Origin: Labia minor
Taxonomy: Eukaryota; Arthropoda; Insecta; Dermaptera; Spongiphoridae
DNA length: 64,000 nucleotides
Assembly: GCA_963082975.1 (NCBI GenBank)
Contig: OY720346.1
Span: 43,067,296-43,131,295 of the forward strand
Direction: 5' to 3'
Both the position numbers and the translations under genes were made by a program. The notes below the pieces were generated by a model. The model was not told where the DNA came from, did no database searches, and saw nothing but the letters and a program-made list of their open reading frames with translations. Shown here one piece after another: positions 11,401 to 19,807 of the stretch (within the stretch, counting starts at the first letter, position 1; each line of letters starts with the position of its first letter).

Positions 11401-12613
11401 ATTATCTGTTTATTTAGCAGCAATTTAAGCTCAGAAATTCATATTCTGTGACATTTCATTTTTTTCAAAACTATCTATTTTGTTTCTTCAATAAGTCAGA
11501 TGATCCTTGTTTTTGGTTCTCTGTGTGATATTCATTGATTAGAGAAAAAGAATTTAAAATAATTATATAATAATATCATGCAATTTTATTTGTTTCTAGC
11601 TAAGCTGGTCGCACCTAGACAAGGGGCTTAGGCCCACTTCAACTTAATAGAATAACTTTGTATATCTTTTAGCTATTCTGTAAAGAAAGTGTTCTTTTAA
11701 ATATTATAATAGTATATAAGAATATTGTGATGTAATTTCATAGAAATCGTTTCAGCCAATTTTGAGTCTATAACATCCTTATTTTCCTGACAGACATGAA
11801 AAATTCTAAAGTCACTTTTGGATTCTAGAGGCCATGAAACGCGAAGATATGCAAAAAATTTTAAATTCTGAGCAATGTGCAGACAAAAACCTTTTTTTAT
11901 ATATATTTATATAGATTTATATATTAATCTAAAATTTATCTTATTAGTCTTGTAAACGTTTTAAGTATAAATCTTTCTGTCTTTCTATCTTGAAAATGTT
12001 CAATTTGTTTATAGTTTTAAATTACCAAGTGTCGGTTAAGTGAGAATTTTTTTTTTTTTTGATGTTCAATTGTTTTTGTTTATAATTCTAAATTATCAAG
12101 TGTCGGTTAAGTAGGAAATTTCTTTTTTGTTTGTTTCTATGACAGCAAAAAAGTAAACAAATTACATACATACAAACACTCTCCTTTATATATATAGATA
12201 ACAATTCAAATTTTATTAATAAAAAGTTTTTTATACTTTAATTCTAAAAAAATCAAAAAAAAATCATTGATCCTTTGATAAATCACGTCGGCCATTGAAA
12301 CGATATTACTATATAATTATTAACTTGGTCCTTTAATAATTTCATCAATAGTTCACGCAGACATTGTTTGATTTCATTATGCCCTTACTATAAAAACTCA
12401 TATCACAATTTTTTATATAAAGAATATGATAATAATATTGCCTATTTTAAAACAAACAAATAATTAATTGTAATTAATCTTTTTTTTTTGTTTGTTTGGT
12501 TCTAGATCACACCATTAATAATTTTTCTTACAATTGCAATAGCAATGTCAATCATTATTTTTCTAATTGAAAAACAATTTAATAAAATAAAAAGAAATAA
12601 AAAATCTAAATAA
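1257..12613 (+). CDS. Divergent ionotropic receptor (IR/iGluR-like), 10 exons
   Basis: Predicted membrane ligand-gated channel of the arthropod ionotropic-receptor family (ionotropic-glutamate-receptor superfamily). Coding exons: 1257-1446, 4605-4789, 4862-5215, 6754-6860, 9168-9344, 9425-9660, 9773-10023, 10117-10379, 10456-10576, 12506-12613. All introns are GT-AG, every phase matches, and the total is 1,992 nt (663 codons plus stop). Order: hydrophobic signal-like N-terminus (about 1-28); short extracellular domain; S1 ligand lobe (about 280-340); M1 at about 361-383; pore loop, then M3 at about 439-464 with the SSYSAVLISFL stretch typical of IRs; S2 lobe (about 470-625); M4 at about 629-650; short basic tail. 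The arginine that binds the glutamate carboxylate in S1 of true iGluRs is not visible: NIPDKQK occupies that place, as in many divergent IRs. IRs usually act in chemo-, thermo- or hygrosensory neurons. The subfamily is not recognised. The start is the only ATG that gives a signal-like N-terminus in this exon. Confidence 0.87.
1975..2115 (+). repeat. Dispersed repeat, copy 1 (intron 1)
   Basis: About 140 bases similar to 5,784-5,900 in intron 3: ATTTCCGG, then TTTCGGCGCCCATTTGGGCG (which can fold on itself), an AGAGTTT block and GGATTCTTGGTCTTA. Diverged, no coding capacity, family unknown. Confidence 0.55.
2509..2559. repeat. Near-perfect 50-bp hairpin
   Basis: ATAACTTTCGTATATATC pairs with its near-exact complement GATATATACGGAAGTTAT across a short TA core. 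Probably the centre of a small MITE in intron 1; no longer terminal repeat was found around it. Confidence 0.5.
3352..3983 (+). repeat. Two-part repeat family, R half
   Basis: About 630 bases that start GTTGACCTGTGGCCAGG and end CGTCGGTCGGTAAAAA. They contain paired TGACGTCA palindromes, a GGACGGACAGAC run and two versions of a hairpin module. The same unit recurs near 7.2, 24.2, 27.0, 59.7 and 61.6 kb. Noncoding mobile repeat of unknown class, lying in intron 1. Confidence 0.8.
4605..4789 (+). CDS. Ionotropic receptor exon 2
   Basis: The acceptor follows a T-rich tract (TTTTTTGTAG). The leading CT joins the last C of exon 1 to make a proline codon. It codes SKDFVFITEIQKYLST onwards in the extracellular N-terminal region. 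It ends GAC|GTAAAT in phase 0. Confidence 0.85.
4862..5215 (+). CDS. Ionotropic receptor exon 3
   Basis: 118 whole codons, the longest exon. The acceptor is GTATTTTAG, the donor AAT|GTAAAT. It codes the N-terminal extracellular domain (DKDFMSTMFWLILLRSGVIN ... LDGHTIRAVAQN). The intron before it is only 72 bases. Confidence 0.88.
5784..5900 (+). repeat. Dispersed repeat, copy 2 (intron 3)
   Basis: Diverged partner of the 1,975-2,115 repeat in the same orientation. The GGCGCC hairpin of the first copy has degraded here to GGCGCGCATTTTGGTGCC. Confidence 0.55.
6754..6860 (+). CDS. Ionotropic receptor exon 4
   Basis: The acceptor is CTTTTTAG. It codes NYLSQLEWNKERGVYEMVGG and continues to RYLESRMNFT, leading into the S1 lobe. 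The donor AC|GTACGT leaves phase 2. In other IRs this position holds the GVYEG-like step before the helix that ends in LNFT. Confidence 0.85.
7150..7776 (-). repeat. Two-part repeat, R half (reverse)
   Basis: Reverse copy in intron 4. The two modules (about 7,150-7,245 and 7,417-7,506) each hold CGACGATAG, then a T-rich stretch, then AAATTTCACAT and a hairpin. The CCGTCCGTCC run and the two TGACGT-type sites follow the family pattern. Confidence 0.8.
8296..8810 (-). repeat. Two-part repeat, L half (reverse)
   Basis: Starts with the hairpin CTATCTCGCCAGAGATAG and carries the GAAAATTTTCGATGTCGAGA block shared with copies near 26.9, 34.8 and 61.5 kb. With 7,150-7,776 it makes a full minus-strand composite split by about 515 bases of other sequence. 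The outer GTGTCTCC end is missing. Confidence 0.7.
9168..9344 (+). CDS. Ionotropic receptor exon 5 (S1 ligand lobe)
   Basis: Opens with G to complete a threonine codon. It codes GWSVKRNGNKWMGIETHLQN, then YSEAVVSPVINIPDKQK and SWPIYIQ. The W.GI..L.N...A..SP pattern is the S1 core of iGluR/IR proteins. The usual binding arginine is replaced. The donor AAAG|GTTTTA leaves phase 2. Confidence 0.88.
9425..9660 (+). CDS. Ionotropic receptor exon 6 (M1 helix)
   Basis: The acceptor is TATTTTAG. It codes RYYLFVKDP, then the first membrane helix FNFILWIMLGLCVLFLALSI, and ends in the pre-pore segment FRIFCNQG. The donor CAAG|GTAATT leaves phase 1. Confidence 0.9.
9773..10023 (+). CDS. Ionotropic receptor exon 7 (pore and M3)
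   Basis: The leading TT makes valine with exon 6. It codes VYGENALFIILGQELEPKTS (pore loop) and RIVILTGYSTAFLLFSSYSA (M3), then the start of S2 (FESILKDGSYQLGVIKNSNG). The 3' end is the least certain boundary. Donor TCT|GTAATT at 10,023 keeps frame with the next acceptor; an ending at ACG|GTTACA near 10,006 would not. Confidence 0.8.
10117..10379 (+). CDS. Ionotropic receptor exon 8 (S2 lobe)
   Basis: Codes ESRLSYLHNIWSRLMNTSQL to SAFAFVKNFPFQSLIQY, the S2 half of the ligand-binding domain, including the A.VKN.PF motif that precedes the last S2 helix. The acceptor (TATTATCGAAG) is weak; the donor CA|GTGCGT leaves phase 2. Confidence 0.8.
10456..10576 (+). CDS. Ionotropic receptor exon 9
   Basis: The acceptor is TTTTGTCAG. 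It codes IQDMKDSGILKRIANEWKEE, the amphipathic M.ESG.L..I.N.W-type helix that ends S2 in IR and iGluR proteins. The donor TTTCAG|GTATTG is in phase 0. Confidence 0.88.
11996..12117. repeat. Two-copy tandem repeat
   Basis: Two copies of about 60 bases, each with TGTTCAATTGTTT-like sequence, TTTATA, TAAATTA and CAAGTGTCGGTTAAGT, in the last intron of the ionotropic-receptor gene. Confidence 0.6.
12135..12205 (-). mobile_element. Helitron-like end, copy 1
   Basis: On the minus strand it reads TCTATATATATAAAGGAGAG, then TGTTTGTATGTATG, an ATT.GTTTACTTTTTTGC block and TGTCATAG. The same start occurs at 43,108-43,175 on the plus strand. A TC-TATATATATAAA start suggests a Helitron 5' end, but no matching hairpin-CTRR 3' end was fixed. 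Confidence 0.4.
12506..12613 (+). CDS. Ionotropic receptor exon 10 (M4 helix and stop)
   Basis: The acceptor is TTGGTTCTAG after a T-rich tract. It codes ITPLIIFLTIAIAMSIIIFL, the last membrane helix, then a short lysine/asparagine-rich cytoplasmic tail and TAA. Candidate poly(A) signals (AATAAA) follow within about 60 bases, near 12,657-12,673. The intron before it is 1.9 kb and holds a Helitron-like scrap. Confidence 0.85.
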   Translation: MTPLIIFLTIAIAMSIIIFLIEKQFNKIKRNKKSK

Positions 12614-13018
12614 AAAATAAATAACAATAACATATTTGTTTATATTTGTACTTTTGTAAATAAACTAAATAAAAATTGAATTCTTTTATTAATATTAATT
12701 AGTAAGAACTAATTTAAATAAGAAATAAGAAATTATCTTGATATTAAAATCTTCAAAAAGCAATCCAATAAACTTTTAACTTAAATTTTTATTATATTTA
12801 TTTATTTATTTTATATAATAATATAATAATTTTATATATTTTTATAATATCTATATCTAGTATAATCAATATCAAAACCAATAATGCATAACTTCAGATC
12901 TATAATAATTATTATTATTAATATTAAAACATATTCATTAATTCTTAGTAGTTAGGAGTCAATACAATTTGATAATATAAAAAATATTTATAATATTAAT
13001 ATATTAAAATATTGTAGA
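12614..13018. other. 3' flank of the receptor gene
   Basis: Extremely AT-rich 3' UTR and flank with several AATAAA and AATAAAAATTG strings near the stop codon. No other feature seen. Confidence 0.5.
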
Positions 13019-13760
13019 AGGGGGGTATTTGGAGGAGAGGGGTGGATGACTAGGGGCTGGATATGATTGGGGTGTGGATAAGGAGGGAGATGGATTTCGG
13101 TCGTTCCCTCTTTAATCAACACGCGGGAAAGGAAGGGAGATATGGGGTGGGAGTTATTCGGTACCAAAGGAGCGAGGGAAGGGGGTAATTAGAGGTAATA
13201 AAGGTGAAAAACACGTTTGGGCGCCAACAGATATTATCTGTAAAGAATATAGGTACTAATGAGATAGATATAGAGGTAAAAGTGATGAAAGGTGAAGGGG
13301 AAGAAATGAAATAACTAGGCTTTTAAACAAGTGCATTTCAAGAAAATAATCCAACTGGCCTAGTGAGGAGTCCAGTTGGGCAAGGAATTATAATTGATCC
13401 GGTTCCCCGTATAATCAATATACAATTTAAAGGTTAGTGGATTACTGGATAGTGATCCACGGAAAAAGAAAGGATAAAATAGAAAAGATTTCAGTAGAGG
13501 TGTCGATGGTAAGCTTATCTAGGTGAGCATTCACGCCGAGAACCTGAGGTAAGTACACAATCGGCGAAGTAGACTCCTTCCCAGACGGGCCGCCAAGCCA
13601 AAACCCAAGGTAAGGATAAGATGGGGATGAGTACGACACGCGCGGACGCTAGTGAGGAGCGTAGGGTGTAGACTGACTTGTTTGGGCACGCGTTATTTCG
13701 CGGTTGAATATCTTGATTGATGATTGGCTGTTCATTTACCAATCATCGATTAGTAAAGAG
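13019..13760. promoter_or_regulatory. G-rich and CpG-rich island, possible promoter
   Basis: A 740-base island that stands out from AT-rich surroundings. The left part (13,019-13,310) is G/A-rich on the plus strand. The right part (13,520-13,700) is balanced and has CpGs, with two donor-like sites on the plus strand (GAG|GTAAGTAC near 13,549 and AAG|GTAAGGAT near 13,609). CCAAT-type boxes in both orientations lie at 13,720-13,745. It could be a promoter with a 5' UTR exon, or a transposon remnant. Short open frames here look like composition effects. Confidence 0.3.
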
Positions 13761-14408
13761 GATACTGTTGATGTACTTTGTCATATTTTATAAAATTCGT
13801 TGACTTTAGCCGCCAGCCGACAAAAGGTTAGCACCAAAAGAATGCTGAATGTTAATTACAATTTTTTAAAAGACATCCTTAATAAATAGAAAAATAATAA
13901 TTATTAAATAATATAAATAATATTTAATTATAATCTAATCTAAAAAAATAAAAGTTTGAATCTATTTGATAGTTGATCTTTTTATATATAATTAATCTCA
14001 AATTAAATATTTTTTAATATTAAAAATAAATAAAATAACATATTTCATATGTATATTTATTTTTTATATAAATGTTTAGGGAAATTTTGCAATTAATATA
14101 TATTTAAATTCAAATTGTATTTAATTGCGCTTTCTACTGGGCAAGGTGAAGGTCTCGCCCTCTTGCGATCATAAGTCATACTATAACTGTCAAAACATGG
14201 CCCCCACCCCCAATTTATATGCAAATTATATTAATTTTTCTCCCGTAAACACGAAATTTCCAGAAAATAGTTCATATCAAAAATCAATCAGGATAATCTA
14301 AGGTACGCACTGGTATTTTTTTTTCAATCCGTTGAGGGAAGGACTAGATGATACCAGTACCGTTGTTTGAAGTCTGTTTTTATTTTACCCTATTACTGAC
14401 AAAGTTAA

Positions 14409-14568
14409 GCCGTGTCCACACTATGTCGATCGACACCGACTTCGACTCGACTGTCTTTGATCCGGACCGACCTGATTCGGGTTGCGTTCGTCTCGACACC
14501 GCTCAACAATGTCTAGCGACACGTCCAGATTTGTTCGACATTGTCGATCGACATAGTGTGGACGCGGC
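14409..14568. mobile_element. piggyBac-like MITE with TTAA flanks
   Basis: 160 bases flanked on both sides by TTAA. The ends are inverted copies of GCCGYGTCCACACTATGTCG and continue through ATCGACA. The inside is rich in TCGA. TTAA duplication is the hallmark of the piggyBac superfamily. The element is too short to code a transposase, so it is non-autonomous. Confidence 0.75.
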
Positions 14569-14640
14569 TTAAAAGATTATAAGTATTATTTAAGTCGACC
14601 GTACTGGCGGCTTTCCTTTAAGAGGGAATCCCTCTTACAA

Positions 14641-16005
14641 TATATATTATATTTCAAATATAATTTATAATCTAAATATTTCACAATATATTTATATTAG
14701 TAAAACATTAGAATAGTGAATTTTTCTAGTTACGAGTTAATGAAATTCAATATAAATATAATTTTTATAATTAATGAAATCAAAATATATAATTTATTAT
14801 AGTTAATTTTCCGATTTATCAATATTGAGTAGGAGGGGAATGAGTGGGTACTAGAAATATAAAATACCTAAATTACACATTCAATAAAAAACTATTAAAT
14901 ATCTATTTTTGAAAAAAGAAATAAATTTAAAAATTATTTTAATTTATATATTCAAGATTTTTCAATTTATAATAACTAGAACAGTAGTACAAAATAAATA
15001 TAAATAGTAATAGAAATAAAAATAAAATTTAATTTATAATATAAAATGATTTATATGATTAATTATGCAAATATTGTAACATTTTATAAAAAAAAAACAA
15101 AAAATGTGTTATATTTATTTAAAAATTATAAGAAAACATTAAAGAAATGGGAAAAAGGAATGGAATCCCCCTGGTGATTTTCAATTCTTAAAAATGACAC
15201 GTTTCCTAGGATTTTCTATTTCAGAATTTTATTTCGTTAGATATGATTCGGTTTCTTCACAAACTTTGCTTTTTGTGCACTAAATTTGGGTCAAAGGAGT
15301 AAGAGGTAAGAAATTTATCCCTAAATCACATAATAACTCTTAGAATTGTAAAAAAAAACAAATTGCAAATTGATTAAATATATTTTTCAAAATTACAATC
15401 TTTATGAAACCTTAACAAATTGAATATTTCAAATAATTGAATAAAAATTATTCAAATATAATTAAATAGTCACTTATTTTCAAAAATATTTATATAGGTA
15501 ATTTATTTCCTTTCTATATTTCTTTTTATTTTTACCCTTCCAATAAAATTTTTCTTGAAAATATTTTTATCCATTGATTGTACTATAATATATAGTGGAG
15601 AGGGGGAAATAATAATTAATTTTATACCCACCATCAAAGTGAAGAGGTGAGTAGGTGACATGATGCATGAATGATAATTATTTAATATGAAATTCAATTA
15701 TTATTAGAATATAATCACTCATTTTTTCACTGTTTTATTTTTATTTTATATCCAATAATCTATGATATACGATATATTATAGTACAAGAGAGCAATAAAA
15801 ATTGTATAAAATTTTTTCACTTCTAATCAAATTTTAATTTTTTGTTTTTTTCTTTTTTTTGTTTCTCTCCTTCCTAATATACTATTCTATTTCTTATTTC
15901 AATAACAAATGAGAATAGAAATAATTAATATTGAAATATTTAATTAATAATATTTATTTAAGTATTTAAAAAAAAGTATTAATTTTATTTTTTTATAATT
16001 GTTCA
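14641..16005. other. AT-rich intergenic stretch
   Basis: No gene supported. AT-rich with scattered polypyrimidine runs (15,845-15,900). Small frames in 15,503-15,697 lack any recognisable motif. Confidence 0.5.
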
Positions 16006-16008
16006 GCC

Positions 16009-16144
16009 TCCTTTAACGGCATCGGTTCCATTGAATCCATCGGTATTGACGAAATACGAATTTTGCATCTCTTTGTACTTTTAAATCGACGTCTTGTATA
16101 CTCATCATCATTCATCCTGGCCCGTGGTAAGTACATTATTTCTA
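16009..16144 (-). CDS. Candidate terminal coding exon, unidentified
   Basis: On the minus strand, after acceptor TTATTTATAG, it reads IMYLPRARMNDDEYTRRRFK, then STKRCKIRISSIPMDSMEPM, PLKEAEQL and a stop. Hydrophilic, like the basic cytoplasmic C-terminal tail of a membrane protein, with AATAAA strings downstream. The plus strand over nearly the same bases also has good splice sites (TTGTTCAG|CC and CGTG|GTAAGT) and an open frame (SFNGIGSIESIGIDEIRILH ...). Third-position bases favour the minus strand. Function unknown; no partner exon found in the window. Confidence 0.35.
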
Positions 16145-16787
16145 TAAATAATTCATAATACATAATTAAGTAGAGTAGTAGTCTCGATTTGGCGGCGCTC
16201 TAGCTTAGGTTTTGAGTACCGGGACCCCGAGCCTCGGCTCGGTACTTAAGTTAAAAAAAATGATTCATTATTATTGGATTTGGCTGGTAATATTAATACC
16301 TGGGACACCGAGCTCTCGCTCTACCCTTTAAAAAATATTGATACACAATTCTTTAATTATTTATTACAATTATTAAATGTTACACATTTGCATCAATCTG
16401 ATTAAAATTAATGAACTTGTGCTCCTCAATAATACATAAATATATAATATATAGGTACATATATTTTTTTTCTATAGTGTTTTTTTGAAAAACTGTTTAG
16501 CGCCCCAAGTGGTTATAAAACAAACTAAAGACAAAAAAACGTGCTTTGCAGCTTTTCGGAATTAAAAAAGCAAAATTGGCAGTCGTGGGACTGGCCGACA
16601 GAAGTGAAAACTTCTGCGTAAGAAATTTTAAAACAGACGAAATTCGCGCTATTTCACGAGAAAGATGAATTTCATATGCATGTATATATATATAACTTAT
16701 ATATTATTTTAAACATATATTTTAAACAAATTTGTAACTTATATTTATATATATATAAATACACAACTTTGTTTAAAATATTGCAAT

Positions 16788-16942
16788 ACGAACTGTTTTA
16801 TAATTCTTATCTCTAACATAAAATATATATTTATTATGTGAAGTTCATTTCGTATAATTTTGATTATATATGTATATATGAAATGAACTTTACATAATAA
16901 ATATATATTTATATGTTAGAGATAATTTATAAAACAGTTCTA
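16788..16942. repeat. Inverted-repeat hairpin element
   Basis: GAACTGTTTTATAATTCTTA at the left is mirrored by TAATTTATAAAACAGTTC at the right, with about 65-base arms that also contain TCTCTAACATA and GAAATGAAC-type blocks around a short TATA core. Weaker symmetry runs outwards (AGTGAAAACTTCT near 16,600; AAGTTTTCACTT near 17,070). A MITE of unknown family. Confidence 0.55.
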
Positions 16943-17472
16943 ATGACAATTCAAATTTCGCGCTCTGTTATAAGAAATTTGAAAGCAGATGGTTTCATGG
17001 TGTTGGTCACGATCACGCGAGTTCTATACTTTTTCCCCATCCCGCAAAAGTGCTCAACGCCGCTAAAGAAGTTTTCACTTCAAAAATTATTTAATATTTG
17101 GAAATATATCTGACTTATAGAAAAAATGAATATTAATTAAAGAAAGAAATAGTTTTTAAAATATCCTGAATAATATGTAACAATTTTCAAGATAGAAATT
17201 TATTACAATATTACAATTATTAACTGTTGCATCATTGCATCAATCTGATTAAAATGAATGGAACTTCGGGTACTCAATAATAATAAATAAAATAATATTA
17301 ATAAATATATTGAATAATATTTTATTGAAAAAATATTAAAACTTATAAAACTATCTAAAACTTTATTAATAAAAGAACAATGAATAAATAAATATAGAAT
17401 AGTAATTTATTAAAAAGTAAACAATAGATAAAAAGAAAAAAAAATAACAAAATCATTATTTTCATTTTTAAA

Positions 17473-17547
17473 TAACGATTCACCCGGCGAGTTTCGAACC
17501 GACGAAATCCACTCGTTAAAACATCAGTCCAACCGCTGGACTATATG
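17473..17547 (-). repeat. tRNA-like SINE head
   Basis: On the minus strand it has TAGTCCAGCGGTTGGACT, which resembles an internal A box, and 33 bases later GGTTCGAAACTC, which resembles a B box. Spacing and order fit an RNA polymerase III promoter, but the acceptor stem does not close. This is a tRNA-derived SINE head or tRNA pseudogene, not a working tRNA. Confidence 0.45.
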
Positions 17548-17716
17548 TATTTAGATAAAAAATTGTCATTTTTTTACTGTCTTAGCAGGCAGTATTAAAA
17601 ATTTTGACGTTTTCCATATAATATATAATTTTCAATTAAGAAATTAATAATGAAGCTGTATGTTTCAAGAGATATCATCAATAAAACTTAATTTTTCTTT
17701 ATAAATACTATATCTA

Positions 17717-17818
17717 GTGTGAATTTGAAAAAAATCGTTAGAGCGGTTTTTGAGAACCATGATATATAGATAAATACATATATACAATTTTAGCTAGCAT
17801 AATAAGATAAGATATATC
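17717..17818 (+). repeat. Dispersed 3'-end repeat, copy 1
   Basis: GTGTGAATTTGAAAAAAATC, then GTTAGAGCGGTTT, a TACAATTTTAGCTAGCATAA block and AAGATAAGATATAT. The same order recurs at 21,278-21,390. Family unknown. Confidence 0.55.
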
Positions 17819-17835
17819 TGGCGGCAAGTAATTGC

Positions 17836-18930
17836 AATACCGGTATACCAGTATACAGAAAACTGGTATTTCGTGCTTTTTTATAATACCGAAATACCGA
17901 TATTTTCGGTATTTACTAATAAATGAATATTTTTAAAAAAATAACAAAGTTGTTAAAAGATTTAAAAATAATTATAATTAAATTCTAATATAATAAATTT
18001 GATAACAAATAATCTTTTAATGAAGATATCGTCTACTTAACTATTTAGTAATGGAGCATCGGTGATGAAAAAGTTGAAATGTTGATTAATGCTTATCAGC
18101 AATTATGCTATCTTCATAGTATTCAGCTTGGAGTAATTAGCGTACTATATGAACAAAATCAGGAGAAGCCGAACACTGGAAACTTTTATTTCTGAGTTTG
18201 ACGATAGGGATGATGCAATTTTACTAAGTGATTTATGTAACAAATTAGATACTAATAGTAGATTCCAAAAACACGCAGGAATAGCTTGCTTCTCATGATG
18301 GAGCGATTTTTGAAATTGAAAAGTCCAATTCAAAGGGCATTAATTGATTTGAGTTTGCCGATTAATTTTTCAGACAACGAGATTAATGTTCTTTCTGAGA
18401 TTATTTCCGTTTTGCTTCTAATTAAGTTATCTGTGGAGGCGTTATGTCGCCAGAATTCAAATTTATTAATGGCATATGCAACAATCAAATTTATGTTTGA
18501 ATCGCTTAAAAAACAAAATATGTCATTGTCAGAAAAATTGGGCAGTGCATTAAAAAGTTGCACTTGGTAGGGAAAAATGAATTTAGAAAAAGTTCTTAGC
18601 TATTTGCATGATCCTAAGCAGTTCAAAATGGAAAATGAATTTGAAAATCGCATGTATCAATTAACAAAACCTAGATTGGTTAAAATCATTGTTAATCTTG
18701 TGAAAAACCTTTATAAAAATGAGACCAACGAAGAATAAGGAACTTTACTTAATTTAAGTAGGGACGGAAACATGGAAGATGAAAAAGTAGCAATGTCAGT
18801 AGAACAACAATTCCACTGGGCCATTATTAGAAAAACATTAGTGAAAAATAATGCACAGGTGATGGATCAAAAATACTTATTAAAAATTATTAAAAGGTAG
18901 GTGAAATCATTTGAAGACGAAGCCGTTGGA
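17836..18930 (+). pseudogene. hAT-superfamily transposase relic
   Basis: Decayed transposase of a hAT element of the type annotated as zinc-finger BED proteins in arthropods. Recognisable blocks in order: NGASVMKKL near 18,050; QQLCYLHSIQLGVISVLYEQ near 18,100; TRRNSLLLMMERFLKLKSPI near 18,275, where the usual KTRWNSLL has lost its W; the helical stretch LPINFSDNEINVLSEIISVL onwards to about 18,560; and NLEKVLSYLHDPKQF near 18,580. At least four stops or frame changes. The left flank (17,836-17,930) repeats TACCGGTAT/CGGTATTT motifs, perhaps the element's end. The RAERAFS-type C-terminal block is missing; a minisatellite starts there. Confidence 0.75.
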
Positions 18931-18934
18931 TTGA

Positions 18935-19695
18935 TATGATTTAAAATTTGATGTGATGGGACCATGGTAGATACCATAATTTATGCCATGGTTGATGTCA
19001 AGATTGATTTGATTGATATGATTGACAAGATTAATGCCAGGATTGATACCATTATAGATATCATGATTAATATGATTGATCCCATGATTGATGTAAATGA
19101 TATGATTGATGTGAATGATACCGTCATTTATTGATATGATTGATGCCAATCTTGATGTCAAGATTGATATGATTTATGTGAATAATACCATGATTAAAGC
19201 CATGATTCATGTCAAGATTGATGTGAAATGTGATTGATATGATTGATGAGAATGATAGCATGATTGATGTCAAGATTGATGTGTTTTAATATGATTGATA
19301 TGATTGACATGATTGTTGTGATTAATATGATTGATGTGATTGATATGATTGATGTGAATGATACCATGATTGATACCAAATATATGCTATGGTTTATGTC
19401 AAGATTGTTGTGATTGATATGATTGATGTGAATGATACCATCATTGATACCATGATTGATGTGAATGATACCATGGTTGATACCATGGTTGATACAATGA
19501 TTGAAACCATGATTGATGGCATGATTGATATGATTGAAATGATTGATATGATTGATGTGAATGATGCCATCATTGATACAATGATTGATGTGAATGATGC
19601 CATCATTGATACAATGTTTGATGTGAATGATACCATGATTGATGGCATGATTGATATGATTGATACCATGTTAGTATGCCATTATTGATATGATT
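18935..19695. repeat. GATTGAT minisatellite
   Basis: About 760 bases built from imperfect 9-, 12- and 30-base units of GATTGATATGATTGATGTGA and ATGATACCAT. Both strands stay open over long runs (plus: MIDVNDTMIDTMIDVNDTMV) only because the unit contains no stop in those frames. It starts exactly where the hAT homology ends. Confidence 0.9.
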
Positions 19696-19807
19696 GATTC
19701 AATATTATAAAAAATTCAAATATTGTATTGGAATAAGTTCGTTAAAAGACCTCCAGACTGTCATGACTATTCATTCAATGAGAAAAACAAAACGTAAACG
19801 TTTATAT

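Noticed and set aside
13442-13742. Minus-strand frames in the GC-rich island
   Set aside because: Two overlapping frames with no domain; better explained by composition.
17473-17547. Functional tRNA gene
   Set aside because: A and B boxes are present but no acceptor or anticodon stem can be paired.
19389-19688. Long MIDVNDTMID-type repeat protein
   Set aside because: Product of a GATTGAT minisatellite that is open on both strands; no start context, exon structure or domain.
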